Origin: Candidatus Flexifilum breve | GTDB lineage: Bacteria > Chloroflexota > Anaerolineae > Aggregatilineales > Phototrophicaceae | Direction: 5' to 3' | Assembly (NCBI GenBank): GCA_016717205.1 | Contig: JADKGC010000016.1 | Coordinates: forward strand, 1-63,980 | Length of the DNA stretch: 63,980 nucleotides | Part shown: positions 46,532-56,978 of the stretch, one piece after another | Position numbering within the stretch: the first letter of the stretch is position 1 | Layout of the letters: every line of letters begins with the position of its first letter | Made by a program: the position numbers and the translations under genes | Notes under the pieces: generated by a model | Told to the model about the DNA's origin: nothing | The model's database searches: none | What the model saw: only the letters and a program-made list of their open reading frames with translations

Positions 46532-47670
46532 GCCTTTGCGAACACCTCACGCAGCGCGTTCAGTAGGAATTCACCGTCGTGCGCCGTGTTGTACCCCTGA
46601 ATCGAAGTGCGCAGGCAGGGCTTACCCTGCCAGTTGAACATCGGCAGCTCGATTTTATAGTCGTCGTACAGGCGATCTTTCACCGCCGCCGGATCGCAGG
46701 GTGGCACTTCGACGGTGAACATCTGCGCGAAGTGATCATCGCTGCACAGGGGCTGCAACCCCGACCACGCGTTGATCGCGTTGCGCAGGTCCACGGCGAC
46801 GGCGTGGCACTGCTGGCGCACCGCGTCCCACTCATGTTCACGCTGAAATTGAATTGCTGCCGGGACAGTCAAAAATGCCGCGGGATCGCGCGTCGGCTGC
46901 ACCTGATGGCGGCTGATGAACGTGTCGCCGTCGCGATAACCCCAACTGATGATCAGCGGATGCACGTCGTCCTGCTGGTCGCGCCGCACATATAAGAAGC
47001 CCGATCCCTTCGGTGCGCACATCCACTTATGGCAGTTGCCCGTGTAAAAATCCGGTTCAATTTCACGCATATCAACGCGGATCTGTCCCGGCGCATGCGC
47101 GCCGTCAATCACGCTGATGATGCCCGCTGCGCGCGCGCGGCGACAAATCTCAGCCACCGGGAAGGTCAGCGCGGTCGGCGAGGTGATGTGGCTCAGGTAG
47201 ACGACGCGCGTTTTCGGCGTGACACCCGCCCAGAACTCCTCGACAAACGCTTCGTCGGAGAGGAGAGGCAGCGTCACCTTGCGTTCAACGATCACTGCGC
47301 CAGCCTGAGCAGCCACGTGCCCCCAGGTCGTCATGCACGCGCCATATTCGTGATCAGTCGTCAGAATCTCGTCACCCGCGTGCAGCGGAATGGCTTTGGC
47401 GATGGTGTTGACGCCCGCCGTCGCGTTCGCCACGAAGACCACATCGTCCGGGTCGGAGTTCACGTACGCAGCAAGCGCCGTGCGCGCCTCGCTCAGCAGC
47501 CCATCAATGCGCCGTCCCAAGAAAGCGACGGGCTGACGTTCCAGTTCCAACTGCCATGCCTGGTACGCTGCAAACACAGGCTTGGGACACGCGCCGAAGG
47601 AGCCATGATTCAGAAAGACGACTTCGGGATCAAGCAGAAAGTGTGATTTTAGGTTGTTTAGGTGAGTCAT
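46528..47670 (-). CDS. Class V aminotransferase (isopenicillin N epimerase/cysteine desulfurase fold)
   Basis: 380 residues, PLP-dependent. VVFLNHGSFGACPKPV at the N-terminus and the PLP-lysine region FYTGNCHKWMCAPKGSGFLY are typical of the CefD-like branch. VVYLSHITSPTALTFPVAEIC and ISVIDGAHAPGQIRVD hold the PLP-contacting Asp and His. No cysteine-desulfurase loop with a catalytic Cys is evident. It starts 3 nt after the sarcosine oxidase-like gene and overlaps the channel-like gene, so the three genes form one operon. The substrate is unknown; an amino-acid epimerase, lyase or aminotransferase reaction is possible. Confidence 0.88.
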   Translation of the reverse strand: MTHLNNLKSHFLLDPEVVFLNHGSFGACPKPVFAAYQAWQLELERQPVAFLGRRIDGLLSEARTALAAYVNSDPDDVVFVANATAGVNTIAKAIPLHAGDEILTTDHEYGACMTTWGHVAAQAGAVIVERKVTLPLLSDEAFVEEFWAGVTPKTRVVYLSHITSPTALTFPVAEICRRARAAGIISVIDGAHAPGQIRVDMREIEPDFYTGNCHKWMCAPKGSGFLYVRRDQQDDVHPLIISWGYRDGDTFISRHQVQPTRDPAAFLTVPAAIQFQREHEWDAVRQQCHAVAVDLRNAINAWSGLQPLCSDDHFAQMFTVEVPPCDPAAVKDRLYDDYKIELPMFNWQGKPCLRTSIQGYNTAHDGEFLLNALREVFAKA

Positions 47671-47673
47671 GCT

Positions 47674-48807
47674 CTACTTTTTCGGACTGGAGAGGCGAAA
47701 GAAACTGATGTCAAAACTGCTTTGTCCGCTGACCGCGAGTTCGGCGAGCAGTTGGCCGATCACATTGCTGAATTTGAAACCATGCCCCGAACACGGCGAC
47801 GCGAACACCACATGCGCGTATTCCGGATGCTGGTCGATGATGAAATGCTCGTCCGGCGTCATGGTGTAGATGCATACCCGCGACTGTTTATGGGTCTTCA
47901 CCGCCCCGTTGAGGTACTTCTCGCCAAAGGCTTGCGCCTTGCCGATCTGCGCTCGATCGGGGATGCGGTCGCCATCGGGATCCAGCGGATCCGCGCCGTG
48001 TAAGCCAATCTTCACGCCCGAACCGTCGATGCTCGGTAGGCCATACATCATGTAGCCGAACTCGTGCTTGAGATGCGCGAGGAACACGGGAAAACGTCCG
48101 ATCTCATACTCGCCGGGATTCTCCGGGATGAAGTAATTCTCCTGCGCCGCAATCGGCACCAGCGGCAGATCGATGCCGAGCGATCCCATCAGTGCGCGCA
48201 TCCACCCGCCTGCGGTGATGATCAGCCGCGCCGCCGAATAGGTTTCGGTCGCCGTCACCACCTCGACGCCCTGCGCGTTCGGCAAAATCTGCGTGACGGG
48301 CGTGTTCTCCTTAACCACCGCACCATGTCGTTCGGCGAGACGCACGTGCGCGCGCACACAGCGCGACGCCCGCAGCACCGCCGTTTCGGCCTGCAGGAAC
48401 ACGCTCATCTCCGGCGGCACACGGAACTGCGGATAGCGGTATACGAGTTCCTCCGGCGTGATTTCTTCGAGCGGGATCTCCATCTCGCGCATGGTTGCAA
48501 GCGTCGCGGTGTAGTCATGATCGTCCGGCGGGCTGAACGTGACACCGTCCGCCGTGACCATCAAGTTTTCGTCGACTTCCGCTTCTAGCTCGCGCCACTG
48601 CGGGTAAGCCAACTGTGCCAACCGGATGTAGATCGGATAGTCGTACACGTAACGGATGATGCGTGAATAGCCGTAGGAGCTGCCCCGTTGGTGATCGATC
48701 TCAAACTGCTCCAGGAGCAGTACGCGCTGCCCGCTCTTAGCCGCGTGATAAGCTGCCGCGCTGCCCATCGCGCCTGCCCCGATGACAATGGTGTCGAATT
48801 TCGGCAT
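47674..48807 (-). CDS. Monomeric sarcosine oxidase/N-methyltryptophan oxidase-like flavoenzyme
   Basis: 377 residues. FDTIVIGAGAMGSAAAYHAAKSG is the FAD-binding start (written here across 23 family positions, residues 4-26). RGSSYGYSRIIRYVY, CIYTMTPDEHFIIDQHP and SGHGFKFSNVIGQLLAEL match MSOX/MTOX. Cys in VCIYT aligns with the residue that binds FAD covalently in MSOX. It oxidises an N-methyl amino acid, giving formaldehyde, H2O2 and the free amino acid. ATG 48807 with AAAGG upstream was chosen; longer readings extend over the divergent promoter region. First gene of the oxidase-aminotransferase-channel operon. Confidence 0.9.
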   Translation of the reverse strand: MPKFDTIVIGAGAMGSAAAYHAAKSGQRVLLLEQFEIDHQRGSSYGYSRIIRYVYDYPIYIRLAQLAYPQWRELEAEVDENLMVTADGVTFSPPDDHDYTATLATMREMEIPLEEITPEELVYRYPQFRVPPEMSVFLQAETAVLRASRCVRAHVRLAERHGAVVKENTPVTQILPNAQGVEVVTATETYSAARLIITAGGWMRALMGSLGIDLPLVPIAAQENYFIPENPGEYEIGRFPVFLAHLKHEFGYMMYGLPSIDGSGVKIGLHGADPLDPDGDRIPDRAQIGKAQAFGEKYLNGAVKTHKQSRVCIYTMTPDEHFIIDQHPEYAHVVFASPCSGHGFKFSNVIGQLLAELAVSGQSSFDISFFRLSSPKK

Positions 48808-48822
48808 ATGTGAGCCTTTGGG

Positions 48823-48828
48823 TATAAT
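48823..48828 (+). promoter_or_regulatory. Candidate -10 (TATAAT) in the oxidase/M20 divergent gap
   Basis: GGGTATAATTG lies 41 nt before the M20 GTG start in a 61-bp divergent gap. A second AGTATAACTT follows at 48839. No -35 is obvious because that position falls within the oxidase gene start. Confidence 0.4.
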
Positions 48829-48868
48829 TGCCGCAAAAGTATAACTTAGGATCAAGGAGTCCGCACTC

Positions 48869-50050
48869 GTGGCAGTCGACGAAATTGTGAGCAGCGCCCA
48901 TGCACTCGAACCACAAATCATCGCATGGCGGCGCGATTTTCATGCCCATCCGGAACTTGGTTTTCAGGAGTTCCGCACCGCCAAGGTCGTCGCGCAGGCT
49001 CTGAGTGAGATGGGTCTTGAAGTGGTCACGGGCATTGCCAAAACCGGGGTCATGGCGATCATCGGCGAAGGTTCTCCCGTCGTCGCCATCCGTGGTGATA
49101 TGGACGCGCTGCCAATTCTCGAAGCTAATCAGGTCGAATATGCTTCGCAGACGCCGGGCAAGATGCACGCCTGCGGGCATGACTCGCACACCGCCATGCT
49201 GCTCGGCGTCGCGCGCATTCTCACCAGCATGCCTAACCGCCCCGCCGGACAGATCCGCCTGCTCTTCCAGCCGTGCGAAGAAACAGTTGATGAAGAACAT
49301 AAGAGCGGCGCGCAGCGCATGGTCGAAGAAGGCGCGATGGTTGGTGTCGACCGCGTGATCGCGCTGCATGTCGCCAGTGATGTCCCCGCCGGGAAAATCG
49401 TTGCCAACGGTGGCCCGCTGACCGCGGCCGTCGATGACTTCAACGCGCGTATCATTGGCCGTGGTTGCCACGGCGCGCACCCCAACGATGGCATCGACCC
49501 GATCTTTCTGGCGGCGCAGGTGCTCAATGCGCTGCAAGGGGTACGCTCACGGCGGCTCAATCCGATTCATCCGGCTGTGCTCACGGTCGGCACCATTCAC
49601 GGCGGCACCGCGCGCAATGTGATCCCCGACGACGTGACAATCAGCGGCACACTGCGCAGCTACGATCCCGGCATCCGTGAGCAGCTCCGCGTCGAAGTGG
49701 AACGTGCGCTCGGCGTGGCACGGGCGCTCGGCGGCGATTTCGAGGTCGAGTTCATCCTCGGCTGCCCATCCGTCATCAACGATAACCATGTCGCTGCGAC
49801 CATTCAGTCGGCGGTGCGTGATATCGCCGGGGCAGATGCCCTGCTCGCGCAAGAACCGAGCATGGGCGGCGAAGACTACAGCTACATGACGAACAGCGCC
49901 CCGGGCGCCATGTTCATGCTCGGCGCGAAGCTCGACGAGATCAGCCGACCGCACCACAATCCGCTCTTCGACATTGATGAATCGGTGTTCAAAACCGGCG
50001 CAGCCGTCCTCGCCGAGACCGCCTGTCGTCTGCTCACGCAGCTCGCCTAA
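48869..50050 (+). CDS. M20-family metal-dependent amidohydrolase (N-acyl amino acid hydrolase type)
   Basis: 393 residues, M20D-like. RRDFHAHPELGFQE, GDMDALPILEAN, MHACGHDSHTAMLLGVA and LFQPCEETVDEEHKSGA contain the expected metal ligands (Cys, His, Glu). A dimerisation lid (about 185-290) interrupts the catalytic domain, and GGEDYSYM near the end provides the last metal-site residues. It removes acyl or aroyl groups from amino acids, or cleaves hippurate- or IAA-amino acid-like amides. GTG 48869 is supported by AAGGAG 9 nt upstream. Co-directional with kbl and threonine dehydrogenase, but a hairpin separates it from kbl. Confidence 0.9.
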   Translation: MAVDEIVSSAHALEPQIIAWRRDFHAHPELGFQEFRTAKVVAQALSEMGLEVVTGIAKTGVMAIIGEGSPVVAIRGDMDALPILEANQVEYASQTPGKMHACGHDSHTAMLLGVARILTSMPNRPAGQIRLLFQPCEETVDEEHKSGAQRMVEEGAMVGVDRVIALHVASDVPAGKIVANGGPLTAAVDDFNARIIGRGCHGAHPNDGIDPIFLAAQVLNALQGVRSRRLNPIHPAVLTVGTIHGGTARNVIPDDVTISGTLRSYDPGIREQLRVEVERALGVARALGGDFEVEFILGCPSVINDNHVAATIQSAVRDIAGADALLAQEPSMGGEDYSYMTNSAPGAMFMLGAKLDEISRPHHNPLFDIDESVFKTGAAVLAETACRLLTQLA

Positions 50051-50061
50051 ATCGGTCGTAG

Positions 50062-50088
50062 GGGCGCAGGTGACTGCGCCCTTATTTA
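50062..50088 (+). terminator. Hairpin after the M20 gene
   Basis: GGGCGCAG-GTGA-CTGCGCCC (8-bp stem) is preceded by GTAG and followed by TTATTTATT. It begins 11 nt after the stop and belongs to the GTAGGGGC palindrome family, probably acting as a terminator before kbl. Confidence 0.6.
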
Positions 50089-50113
50089 TTCTTCAGAGGA
50101 GATAAACCCCATT

Positions 50114-51303
<1,190 letters not shown>

Positions 51304-51307
<4 letters not shown>

Positions 51308-52326
51308 CCAAACGCGCAGTCCTCGTCACTGGGGCGAACGGCGAAGTCGGGCACGGGCTGATCGAGCGTTTGGCGGAGATGGGCGAAAAGCACATCATCG
51401 CGCTCGACGTCATGGAACTGCACGACTCACTGAGGCCGAAAGTCCGCGCCGCCGTGATCGGGGACATCCTCGATCAGGATATGCTGCAGCGCATCCTCAG
51501 CCGCTACGAGATCGGCACCGTCTATCATCTGGCAGCGCTGCTCTCCACCCGCGCGGAGATCACGCCGGAGGCGGCCCACCGCGTCAACGTGGAAGGCACG
51601 CTTAATCTGCTTCATCTGGCGATTGAGCAGTCGCGTCTCGTCGGGGATCGGGTCAAGTTCCTGTTCCCGAGCTCGATTGCCGTATACGGCATTCCCGATC
51701 TGGACGCCAAAGCCAGCGCGCCGCCCGTTCCCGAAGAAGAGTTCTGCAACCCAACGACCATGTACGGCTGCAACAAGCTGTACTGCGAGCATTTGGGGCG
51801 CTACTACTCGCACCACTATCGCCGCTTGGCGGCGACGCCCGAACCGCACTTGGTCGATTTCCGCGCCATTCGCTTCCCCGGCCTAATCAGCGCGTTCACG
51901 CTGCCGTCCGGCGGCACGAGCGACTTCGCGCCGGAGATGATTCACGCGGCGGCGCAGGGTGAGCCGTATCGCTGCTTCGTCCGCCCGGAAACACGCATTC
52001 CGTTCATGGCCATGCCCGACGCGATCAAAGCGCTGTTACAGCTTGCCAGCGCGCCCGTCGAGCGTTTGACGCGCCACGTCTACAACGTGACCAGCTTCAA
52101 TCCCTCGGCAGAAGAAGTCGCCGAAATCGTGCTCATGGCCTTTCCGAACGCGGGGATTACGTTTGCGCCAGATATGCGGCGGCAGAGCATCGTCGACACA
52201 TGGCCCGCGCAAGTCGACGATCAACAGGCGCGCCTCGATTGGGGCTGGCAACCAGATTACGACCTCGCCAATGCTTTCGACCAGTACCTCATTCCGAATA
52301 TCCGCGAGCGGTACACGACGACCTAA
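51304..52326 (+). CDS. L-threonine 3-dehydrogenase, SDR (epimerase-like) type
   Basis: 340 residues. The NAD-binding VLVTGANGEVGHGL and the catalytic Tyr-x-x-x-Lys in TTMYGCNKLYCEHLG mark an extended SDR. RAIRFPGLISAFTLPSGGTSDFAPEM (a conserved block at about 194-219) and RCFVRPETRIPFMAMPD match the short-chain threonine dehydrogenases of Bacteroidetes and archaea rather than the zinc type. It oxidises threonine to 2-amino-3-ketobutyrate with NAD+. The GTG start overlaps the kbl TGA (GTGA), which supports the pathway call. A 156-bp gap with two palindromes follows. Confidence 0.9.
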
Positions 52327-52365
52327 GTCCGTTCGTACTACAAACTCCAGCCAGAAATAGCCGTC

Positions 52366-52393
52366 GTAGGGGCAAGGCGCGCCTTGCCCCTAC
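52366..52393. repeat. Perfect 28-bp palindrome, GTAGGGGC family
   Basis: Arms GTAGGGGCAAGGCG and CGCCTTGCCCCTAC meet without a loop. It lies 40 nt after the threonine dehydrogenase stop, in the gap convergent with menA. It is the clearest single copy of the gene-end repeat in this window. Confidence 0.75.
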
Positions 52394-52428
52394 ACCACAC
52401 CTGAGGCACTCGCGCCCATAAGAATCAA

Positions 52429-52452
52429 CGGGGCGGACAAATGTGCGCCCCG
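52429..52452. terminator. Hairpin before the menA 3' end
   Basis: CGGGGCG and CGCCCCG form a 7-bp stem around a 10-nt loop, 31 nt from the menA stop in the convergent gap. It may terminate menA transcription from the right, although no T-run is present. Confidence 0.4.
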
Positions 52453-52482
52453 GCATCTTCACGAACTATCTTGCACCAATGA

Positions 52483-53406
52483 CTACCCGCTGACAGCTAA
52501 CCGCTGAATCACCAGCCACACCGCCCAACCGATCACCAACCACAAGCCAAACTGCCCATGCAGCTTGGCGGTGCGCCCCTGTGCTTGATGCAGCAGCGCC
52601 GTATCACGGCTGTTGAAGATGATCTGAATTAAGCGGTAGGCTTCCCGTGCGGTGATGAGGACTGCCAGCGTCGTGATCGGCATAACGCCGAGCAGAATCA
52701 TCACGCCGACGGCGACATACGCTCCACCCACCAGCCCGAGGTATTCCAGCTTAGCAACGCGCAGGCCGAACAGTACCGCCAATGTGCGCTTGTTCACCGC
52801 GCGGTCAGCATCAATGTCGCGCACGTTATTCGCATGCAGAATCGCCGCGACCATGAAACCAATCGGGATCGCCGCGACAATTGGCGTCCAACTGAACTCG
52901 CGCGCCATCACATAATATGCACCGAGCACCATCAACGGTCCCATAAAGATGAAGACTGCCACTTCCCCGAGTCCGTTGTACGCCAGCGGGAACGGGCCGG
53001 CGGTGTAGGTGATCACCACCAGCACGCCGCCCAATCCGATCCACAACAGCAGTGGGCCGCTTTGCGTCAGCAGAAACAAGCCGATTAGCGACCCGGCGAC
53101 CACCGTCGCGATGGCGCCGATCAGCACGCGCTGTGGGGTGAGCACACCCTCTTTGATGATCATGCCCTGCCCCGCCTGCTTGAGCGTATCCGCGCCGCGG
53201 CGATAATCCCAGTACTCGTTGATGAGGTTCGCCGCGATCTGCAAAAACAGCGCACCAATCAGCGACAGGATGAAGCGTACAAGGTCAAATGTGCCAGCCT
53301 GTACGGCAATAACCGCGGCCAAGCCCAACGGGACATAGGTCGCCGTTAATGTCCGCGGTCGCGCCGCGCGATACCAAGCATTCCATACTGTTGCGTTAGC
53401 CGCCAT
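52483..53406 (-). CDS. menA: 1,4-dihydroxy-2-naphthoate polyprenyltransferase (UbiA family)
   Basis: 307 residues with about eight to nine membrane segments. UbiA Asp-rich motifs are NLINEYWDYRRGADT (first) and NNVRDIDADRAVNKRT (second); both bind Mg-prenyl diphosphate. YRAARPRTLTATYVPLGLAA at the N-terminus is typical of MenA. It attaches the isoprenoid tail to DHNA in menaquinone synthesis. UbiA relatives with other substrates cannot be excluded because no other men gene is present. Nine nt after the IMPase stop, so probably co-transcribed with it. Confidence 0.88.
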   Translation of the reverse strand: MAANATVWNAWYRAARPRTLTATYVPLGLAAVIAVQAGTFDLVRFILSLIGALFLQIAANLINEYWDYRRGADTLKQAGQGMIIKEGVLTPQRVLIGAIATVVAGSLIGLFLLTQSGPLLLWIGLGGVLVVITYTAGPFPLAYNGLGEVAVFIFMGPLMVLGAYYVMAREFSWTPIVAAIPIGFMVAAILHANNVRDIDADRAVNKRTLAVLFGLRVAKLEYLGLVGGAYVAVGVMILLGVMPITTLAVLITAREAYRLIQIIFNSRDTALLHQAQGRTAKLHGQFGLWLVIGWAVWLVIQRLAVSG

Positions 53407-53415
53407 GCCGATCCT

Positions 53416-54189
53416 TTATGCCTGACTATCGTTGAGCAGTGCCATCACCGGGTCGAACAGCGCGCCATTCGTCGCGACCGACTCGCCCGCAGAAATCGTC
53501 GCGTTGCCTTTGAAATCCGTGAAAGTGCCGCCCGCTTCCGGCAAAATGACGCCAAAGGGCGCACAGTCCCAGATTTGCATCTTCGGGTCGAACATCATTT
53601 CCGCGCGCCCGGTAGCGACCAAGGCATAGCCATAGGCATCGCCCCAGGTGCGCTGAATATACGTCGACGCATTAAGCTTGCGCCACGCTTCCGGTCGATT
53701 TTCCCAGGTGCGGCTGATTTCGCTGGCGAGCAGCGTTGCCTCTTCAAGCTTCGCAACGGACGATACACATGCGCGTCGTCCATTCCAGTAGCAGCCGCCG
53801 CCCACTGAGGCCGAGATCGTTTCGTCAAGTGCGGGAAAATGGGCCACGCCGACGATGGGGTGGTCGCGTTCGACCAGCGCCAGCAAGCAACCGTACAGCG
53901 GCACCCCGCTCACGAACGACTTCGTCCCGTCAATCGGGTCAATGATCCAGCGGAATTCGCTGCGGCTCGCCTGTTCGCCATACTCTTCCCCAATGATGCC
54001 GTGATCGGGATAATAACGGTTGATCGCGCCGCGCAGGTACTGTTCCGACTCGCGGTCAGCCAACGTGACCGGGCTGTTGTCGCCTTTGCGTTCCACCGCA
54101 ATCCCGGTCTGGAAGTAGCGCAAGGTGATCCGTCCTGCGCGCCAGGTCACGTCCAACGCGAAATCAAGCAAAGATTGTAGTGCAGCCAC
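53416..54189 (-). CDS. Inositol monophosphatase-family phosphatase (histidinol-phosphatase-like)
   Basis: 257 residues. Metal-binding motifs are GIIGEEYGE (Glu), WIIDPIDGTKSFVSG (Asp-Pro-Ile-Asp-Gly-Thr) and QIWDCAPFGVILPEAGG (Trp-Asp). These define the Li-sensitive Mg-dependent phosphatase family. The length and the FVSGVPLYGCLLAL segment resemble HisN-type histidinol-phosphatases, but inositol monophosphatase or other sugar phosphatase activity is equally possible. Upstream of menA in the same direction, with 49 nt separating it from the ThuA-like gene. Confidence 0.88.
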   Translation of the reverse strand: MAALQSLLDFALDVTWRAGRITLRYFQTGIAVERKGDNSPVTLADRESEQYLRGAINRYYPDHGIIGEEYGEQASRSEFRWIIDPIDGTKSFVSGVPLYGCLLALVERDHPIVGVAHFPALDETISASVGGGCYWNGRRACVSSVAKLEEATLLASEISRTWENRPEAWRKLNASTYIQRTWGDAYGYALVATGRAEMMFDPKMQIWDCAPFGVILPEAGGTFTDFKGNATISAGESVATNGALFDPVMALLNDSQA

Positions 54190-54238
54190 TTATCATCTCC
54201 CATTGGGCTAACCGCGAGTCAAGTTTATGGCGAGTCAG

Positions 54239-54967
54239 TTACTCGGCATCCGGCAGCGGTTCGAGCGGCACGGTGCGATTTTCAACCCACACGCGCGGCC
54301 CATTCGTCGGGGCAGCCCAGCGCACGCCGTTCGCAATGACGTGGCGCACGTTCTTGTCGTAGTACGTCGGGAACGTCTCGTGTCCGGGGCGGAAATAGAA
54401 GACCTTGCCGCGCCCTCGGTAGAAACAGCACCCGCTGCGGAAGATTTCGCCGCCCTGGAACCAGCTCACCAGCACCAACGAGTCCGGCTCGGGAATGCCA
54501 AACGGTTCACCATACATTTCTTCGTGGGGTAGTTCAAAATAATCGGGCAGACCATCGGCGATGGGATGCGCCGGGTTGACCACCCACAGGCGTTCCTTCT
54601 CGTTGGCTTCACGCCACTTGAGGTCGGCATTAACGCCCATCAGTTTCTTAAAAATCTTCGAGTGGTGGCCGGAGTGCAGCACGATCAGCCCCATGCCATC
54701 CATGACGCGCTGATATACCCGTTCGACGATCTCGTCTTTCACATCGCCGTGCGCCATGTGCCCCCACCACAGCAGCACGTCGGTTGCCGCCAGCACGTCC
54801 GCCGTCAAGCCGTGTTCGGGTTCGTCCAGCGTCGCCGTCCGCACTTCAGTGAAGCCATGTTCACGCAAGCCGTCCGCGATGACACTGTGAATGCCCGTCG
54901 GGTAGACCGCTTTAACTTTTTCGTTCTTCTGTTCGTGTCGACCTTCGTTCCAGACTGTGATACGCAT
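54239..54967 (-). CDS. ThuA-like protein (trehalose utilisation family)
   Basis: 242 residues, no signal peptide. TVWNEGRHEQKNEKVKAVYP, LLWWGHMAHGDVKDEIVERV, GLIVLHSGHHSKIFKKLMG and a late CCFYRGRGKVFYFRPGHETFP are characteristic of ThuA, which has a class I glutamine amidotransferase-like fold. In rhizobia ThuA works with ThuB in oxidising trehalose or related disaccharides; no thuB is seen here. Given treY/treZ in the same window, a role in trehalose metabolism is plausible but not shown. It lies between the kinase and IMPase genes, all on the same strand. Confidence 0.88.
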   Translation of the reverse strand: MRITVWNEGRHEQKNEKVKAVYPTGIHSVIADGLREHGFTEVRTATLDEPEHGLTADVLAATDVLLWWGHMAHGDVKDEIVERVYQRVMDGMGLIVLHSGHHSKIFKKLMGVNADLKWREANEKERLWVVNPAHPIADGLPDYFELPHEEMYGEPFGIPEPDSLVLVSWFQGGEIFRSGCCFYRGRGKVFYFRPGHETFPTYYDKNVRHVIANGVRWAAPTNGPRVWVENRTVPLEPLPDAE

Positions 54968-55004
54968 GTGCGTTTATCCTTTCAGGAAATACGCCTCTAG
55001 TGTA

Positions 55005-56978
55005 TCAATCCTGTGGGGATGCTTCCAGTCCATCACGCGTGATCAGCACGTTCTGTGCGAGCACGATATACTGCGGAACGGTCGCGTCGCCCAACAGGCG
55101 CACCACCGCGTCCACACTGATCTGAGCGACTTCTGCCGCCGAGATTTGCAGCGTCGCGCGCAGGTAATAACCCTCGCGTACATACTGCTCGGCCAATGAT
55201 TCGCCGTTCACGCTAAATATTGCGACCTCATCCGGGGCAATGCCCGCTTCTTCCAGCGCCCGAATTGCGCCAAAAGAAGTGGCATCACTCAGGCTCAACA
55301 CCACATCGAAGTCGATCTCGGCCTGCAAAATGTCCCGCATCGCTGCATAGCCCGAATCACGGTCAGCGTTTGCGGCATACTCCCCCACGATCTGTGCCTC
55401 GGGTGCCGTCTCCAACAAACCTGCTTGCATCGCCGCCATGCGCCGGTTGCTCGTCTCCAGTTGAGACGCGCCGAGCACGACGACGTTCGCCGGACGATCG
55501 AAGTGGTCACGGATGTAGTTTCCGGCTTCGCGACCCACCAACTGTCCGATCACGTCGTTATCCGGCTCAACCATCACCGCATCATTGTCACTTGCAATCG
55601 GAAATGTAAACACGACGGGCACATGGGCACGGTGGGCATGCTGTATTGACTCACGCAAGGCCGCATCATCCAACGGACAGATGATCAATGCAAGCGCGCC
55701 AGCCTCAAGCGCCTGCTCGATAAGCATCGCCTGCTCTGTCGGATTCATAGCCGGATCGTACACTTCAAAGCGCAGACCATAGCTCGCTGCCCGCTCGGCC
55801 ATTTCGCGGGCGCGCGTGGCTTGCGTCTGACTTTCGAGCGTACAGGTCACAAAGGCGATGAACTGAGCCGTGCCTACGCGCCGCTGCGCGCGGCGTAGTT
55901 CCTCATCTGCAGGCGCGACCTCCGCCGCCGTGCCGCGTTCCCCCACCAGAATGGTCGGGTTAGGCGGCTGGCTGATTTCGCTCAGACCCACTAACTGTGA
56001 GAAGGCAAACAGCAGCACAATCGCCACCACCACGCCGATCACACCGAAGCCGTACAACCGCAGCAGTGATCGGTCGCTCGTCGGCTGCCGCGGCGCACGC
56101 GCCTCTTTAGGGACGCTGTCCCCTGTCGGTTCACCTTGCAATGCGGCGGTCAGGGCATCGGACAACGCCTGCGCAGTGGGGAAACGATCTTCCGGGCTCT
56201 TGTTGAGCGCGTTCAGAATCACCTGCTCAACGCCGACGGGAATATCTGGACGCAGTAAACGCGGCGGCGGTGGCGGCACATTGATCTGCTTGTCAATCAT
56301 ATCCAGCACGCCCGCTGCGCTGCGGGCAAACGGCGTATGACCAATCAACATGGTATAGAGCAGAATGCCGAGCGAATACACATCAGAGCGGCGATCCACG
56401 GGCAGATCGCGTAGTTGTTCGGGCGAACAGTAGGCGGGCGCGCCGATAATGTATCCGGTCTTCGTCAAGCTCAATGAGGGGTGATCCATAAACTTGGCAA
56501 CGCCAAAATCGCTCACGTAGGCGTTCCCCGTGTCATCCAGCAGGATGTTGCTCGGCTTGACGTCGCGATGCACGATGCCACGTTCGTGCGCGTAATGCAG
56601 CGCGGAAGCGACCTGTGTGAACAGCAGCGCCGCACGACTGAGCGGCAGCCCACTGCTCGTGATCAAATCGTCCAGTGAGCCGCCGCGCATCAGTCGCATC
56701 ACGATGTACGCCAAGCCGTCTTCGGTCACGCCATAGTCATGCACGGGCAAAATATGAATATGTTCCAGCGCGGCGATGATCTTAGCTTCGTGTTCAAAAC
56801 GCTGCCGAAAGTCCTGCTGATCATCGATATTGTAGACGGGGTTGATAACTTTGAGGGCGACATCACGCTGCACCGATTTCTGACGTGCACGGTAAACGTC
56901 GGCGGTCGCTCCGCGGCCAATGCGTTCTTCGAGGATATAGTCGCCAATTTCTTTCCCAACGTATTGGTTGGCTGCCAT
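55005..56978 (-). CDS. Receptor-type Ser/Thr protein kinase with periplasmic-binding-protein sensor
   Basis: 657 residues. A PknB-type kinase domain spans about 14-280: GRGATADVY loop, Lys43 (VALKV), Glu64, HRDVKPSN (Asp139), DFGVAK (Asp157) and APAYCSPEQ activation end. A Pro/Arg-rich juxtamembrane part leads to one membrane helix (about 308-330, GFGVIGVVVAIVLLFAFSQL). Outside the membrane, about 370-640 is a type I periplasmic binding fold of the sugar-binding (LacI/RbsB-like) class: FIAFVTCTLESQTQ, ALIICPLDDAALRES, VVVLGASQLETSNRRMAAMQAG, DVVLSLSDATSFGAIRALEEAG. ATG 56978, 5 nt after AGGGA, is preferred over GTG 56981. All catalytic residues are kept, so it should be an active kinase sensing an extracellular ligand. 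Confidence 0.92.
   Translation of the reverse strand: MAANQYVGKEIGDYILEERIGRGATADVYRARQKSVQRDVALKVINPVYNIDDQQDFRQRFEHEAKIIAALEHIHILPVHDYGVTEDGLAYIVMRLMRGGSLDDLITSSGLPLSRAALLFTQVASALHYAHERGIVHRDVKPSNILLDDTGNAYVSDFGVAKFMDHPSLSLTKTGYIIGAPAYCSPEQLRDLPVDRRSDVYSLGILLYTMLIGHTPFARSAAGVLDMIDKQINVPPPPPRLLRPDIPVGVEQVILNALNKSPEDRFPTAQALSDALTAALQGEPTGDSVPKEARAPRQPTSDRSLLRLYGFGVIGVVVAIVLLFAFSQLVGLSEISQPPNPTILVGERGTAAEVAPADEELRRAQRRVGTAQFIAFVTCTLESQTQATRAREMAERAASYGLRFEVYDPAMNPTEQAMLIEQALEAGALALIICPLDDAALRESIQHAHRAHVPVVFTFPIASDNDAVMVEPDNDVIGQLVGREAGNYIRDHFDRPANVVVLGASQLETSNRRMAAMQAGLLETAPEAQIVGEYAANADRDSGYAAMRDILQAEIDFDVVLSLSDATSFGAIRALEEAGIAPDEVAIFSVNGESLAEQYVREGYYLRATLQISAAEVAQISVDAVVRLLGDATVPQYIVLAQNVLITRDGLEASPQD

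Noticed and set aside
50051..50113. Glycine or other riboswitch upstream of kbl
   Set aside because: Only 63 bp are available and they hold a simple terminator-type hairpin and the RBS.
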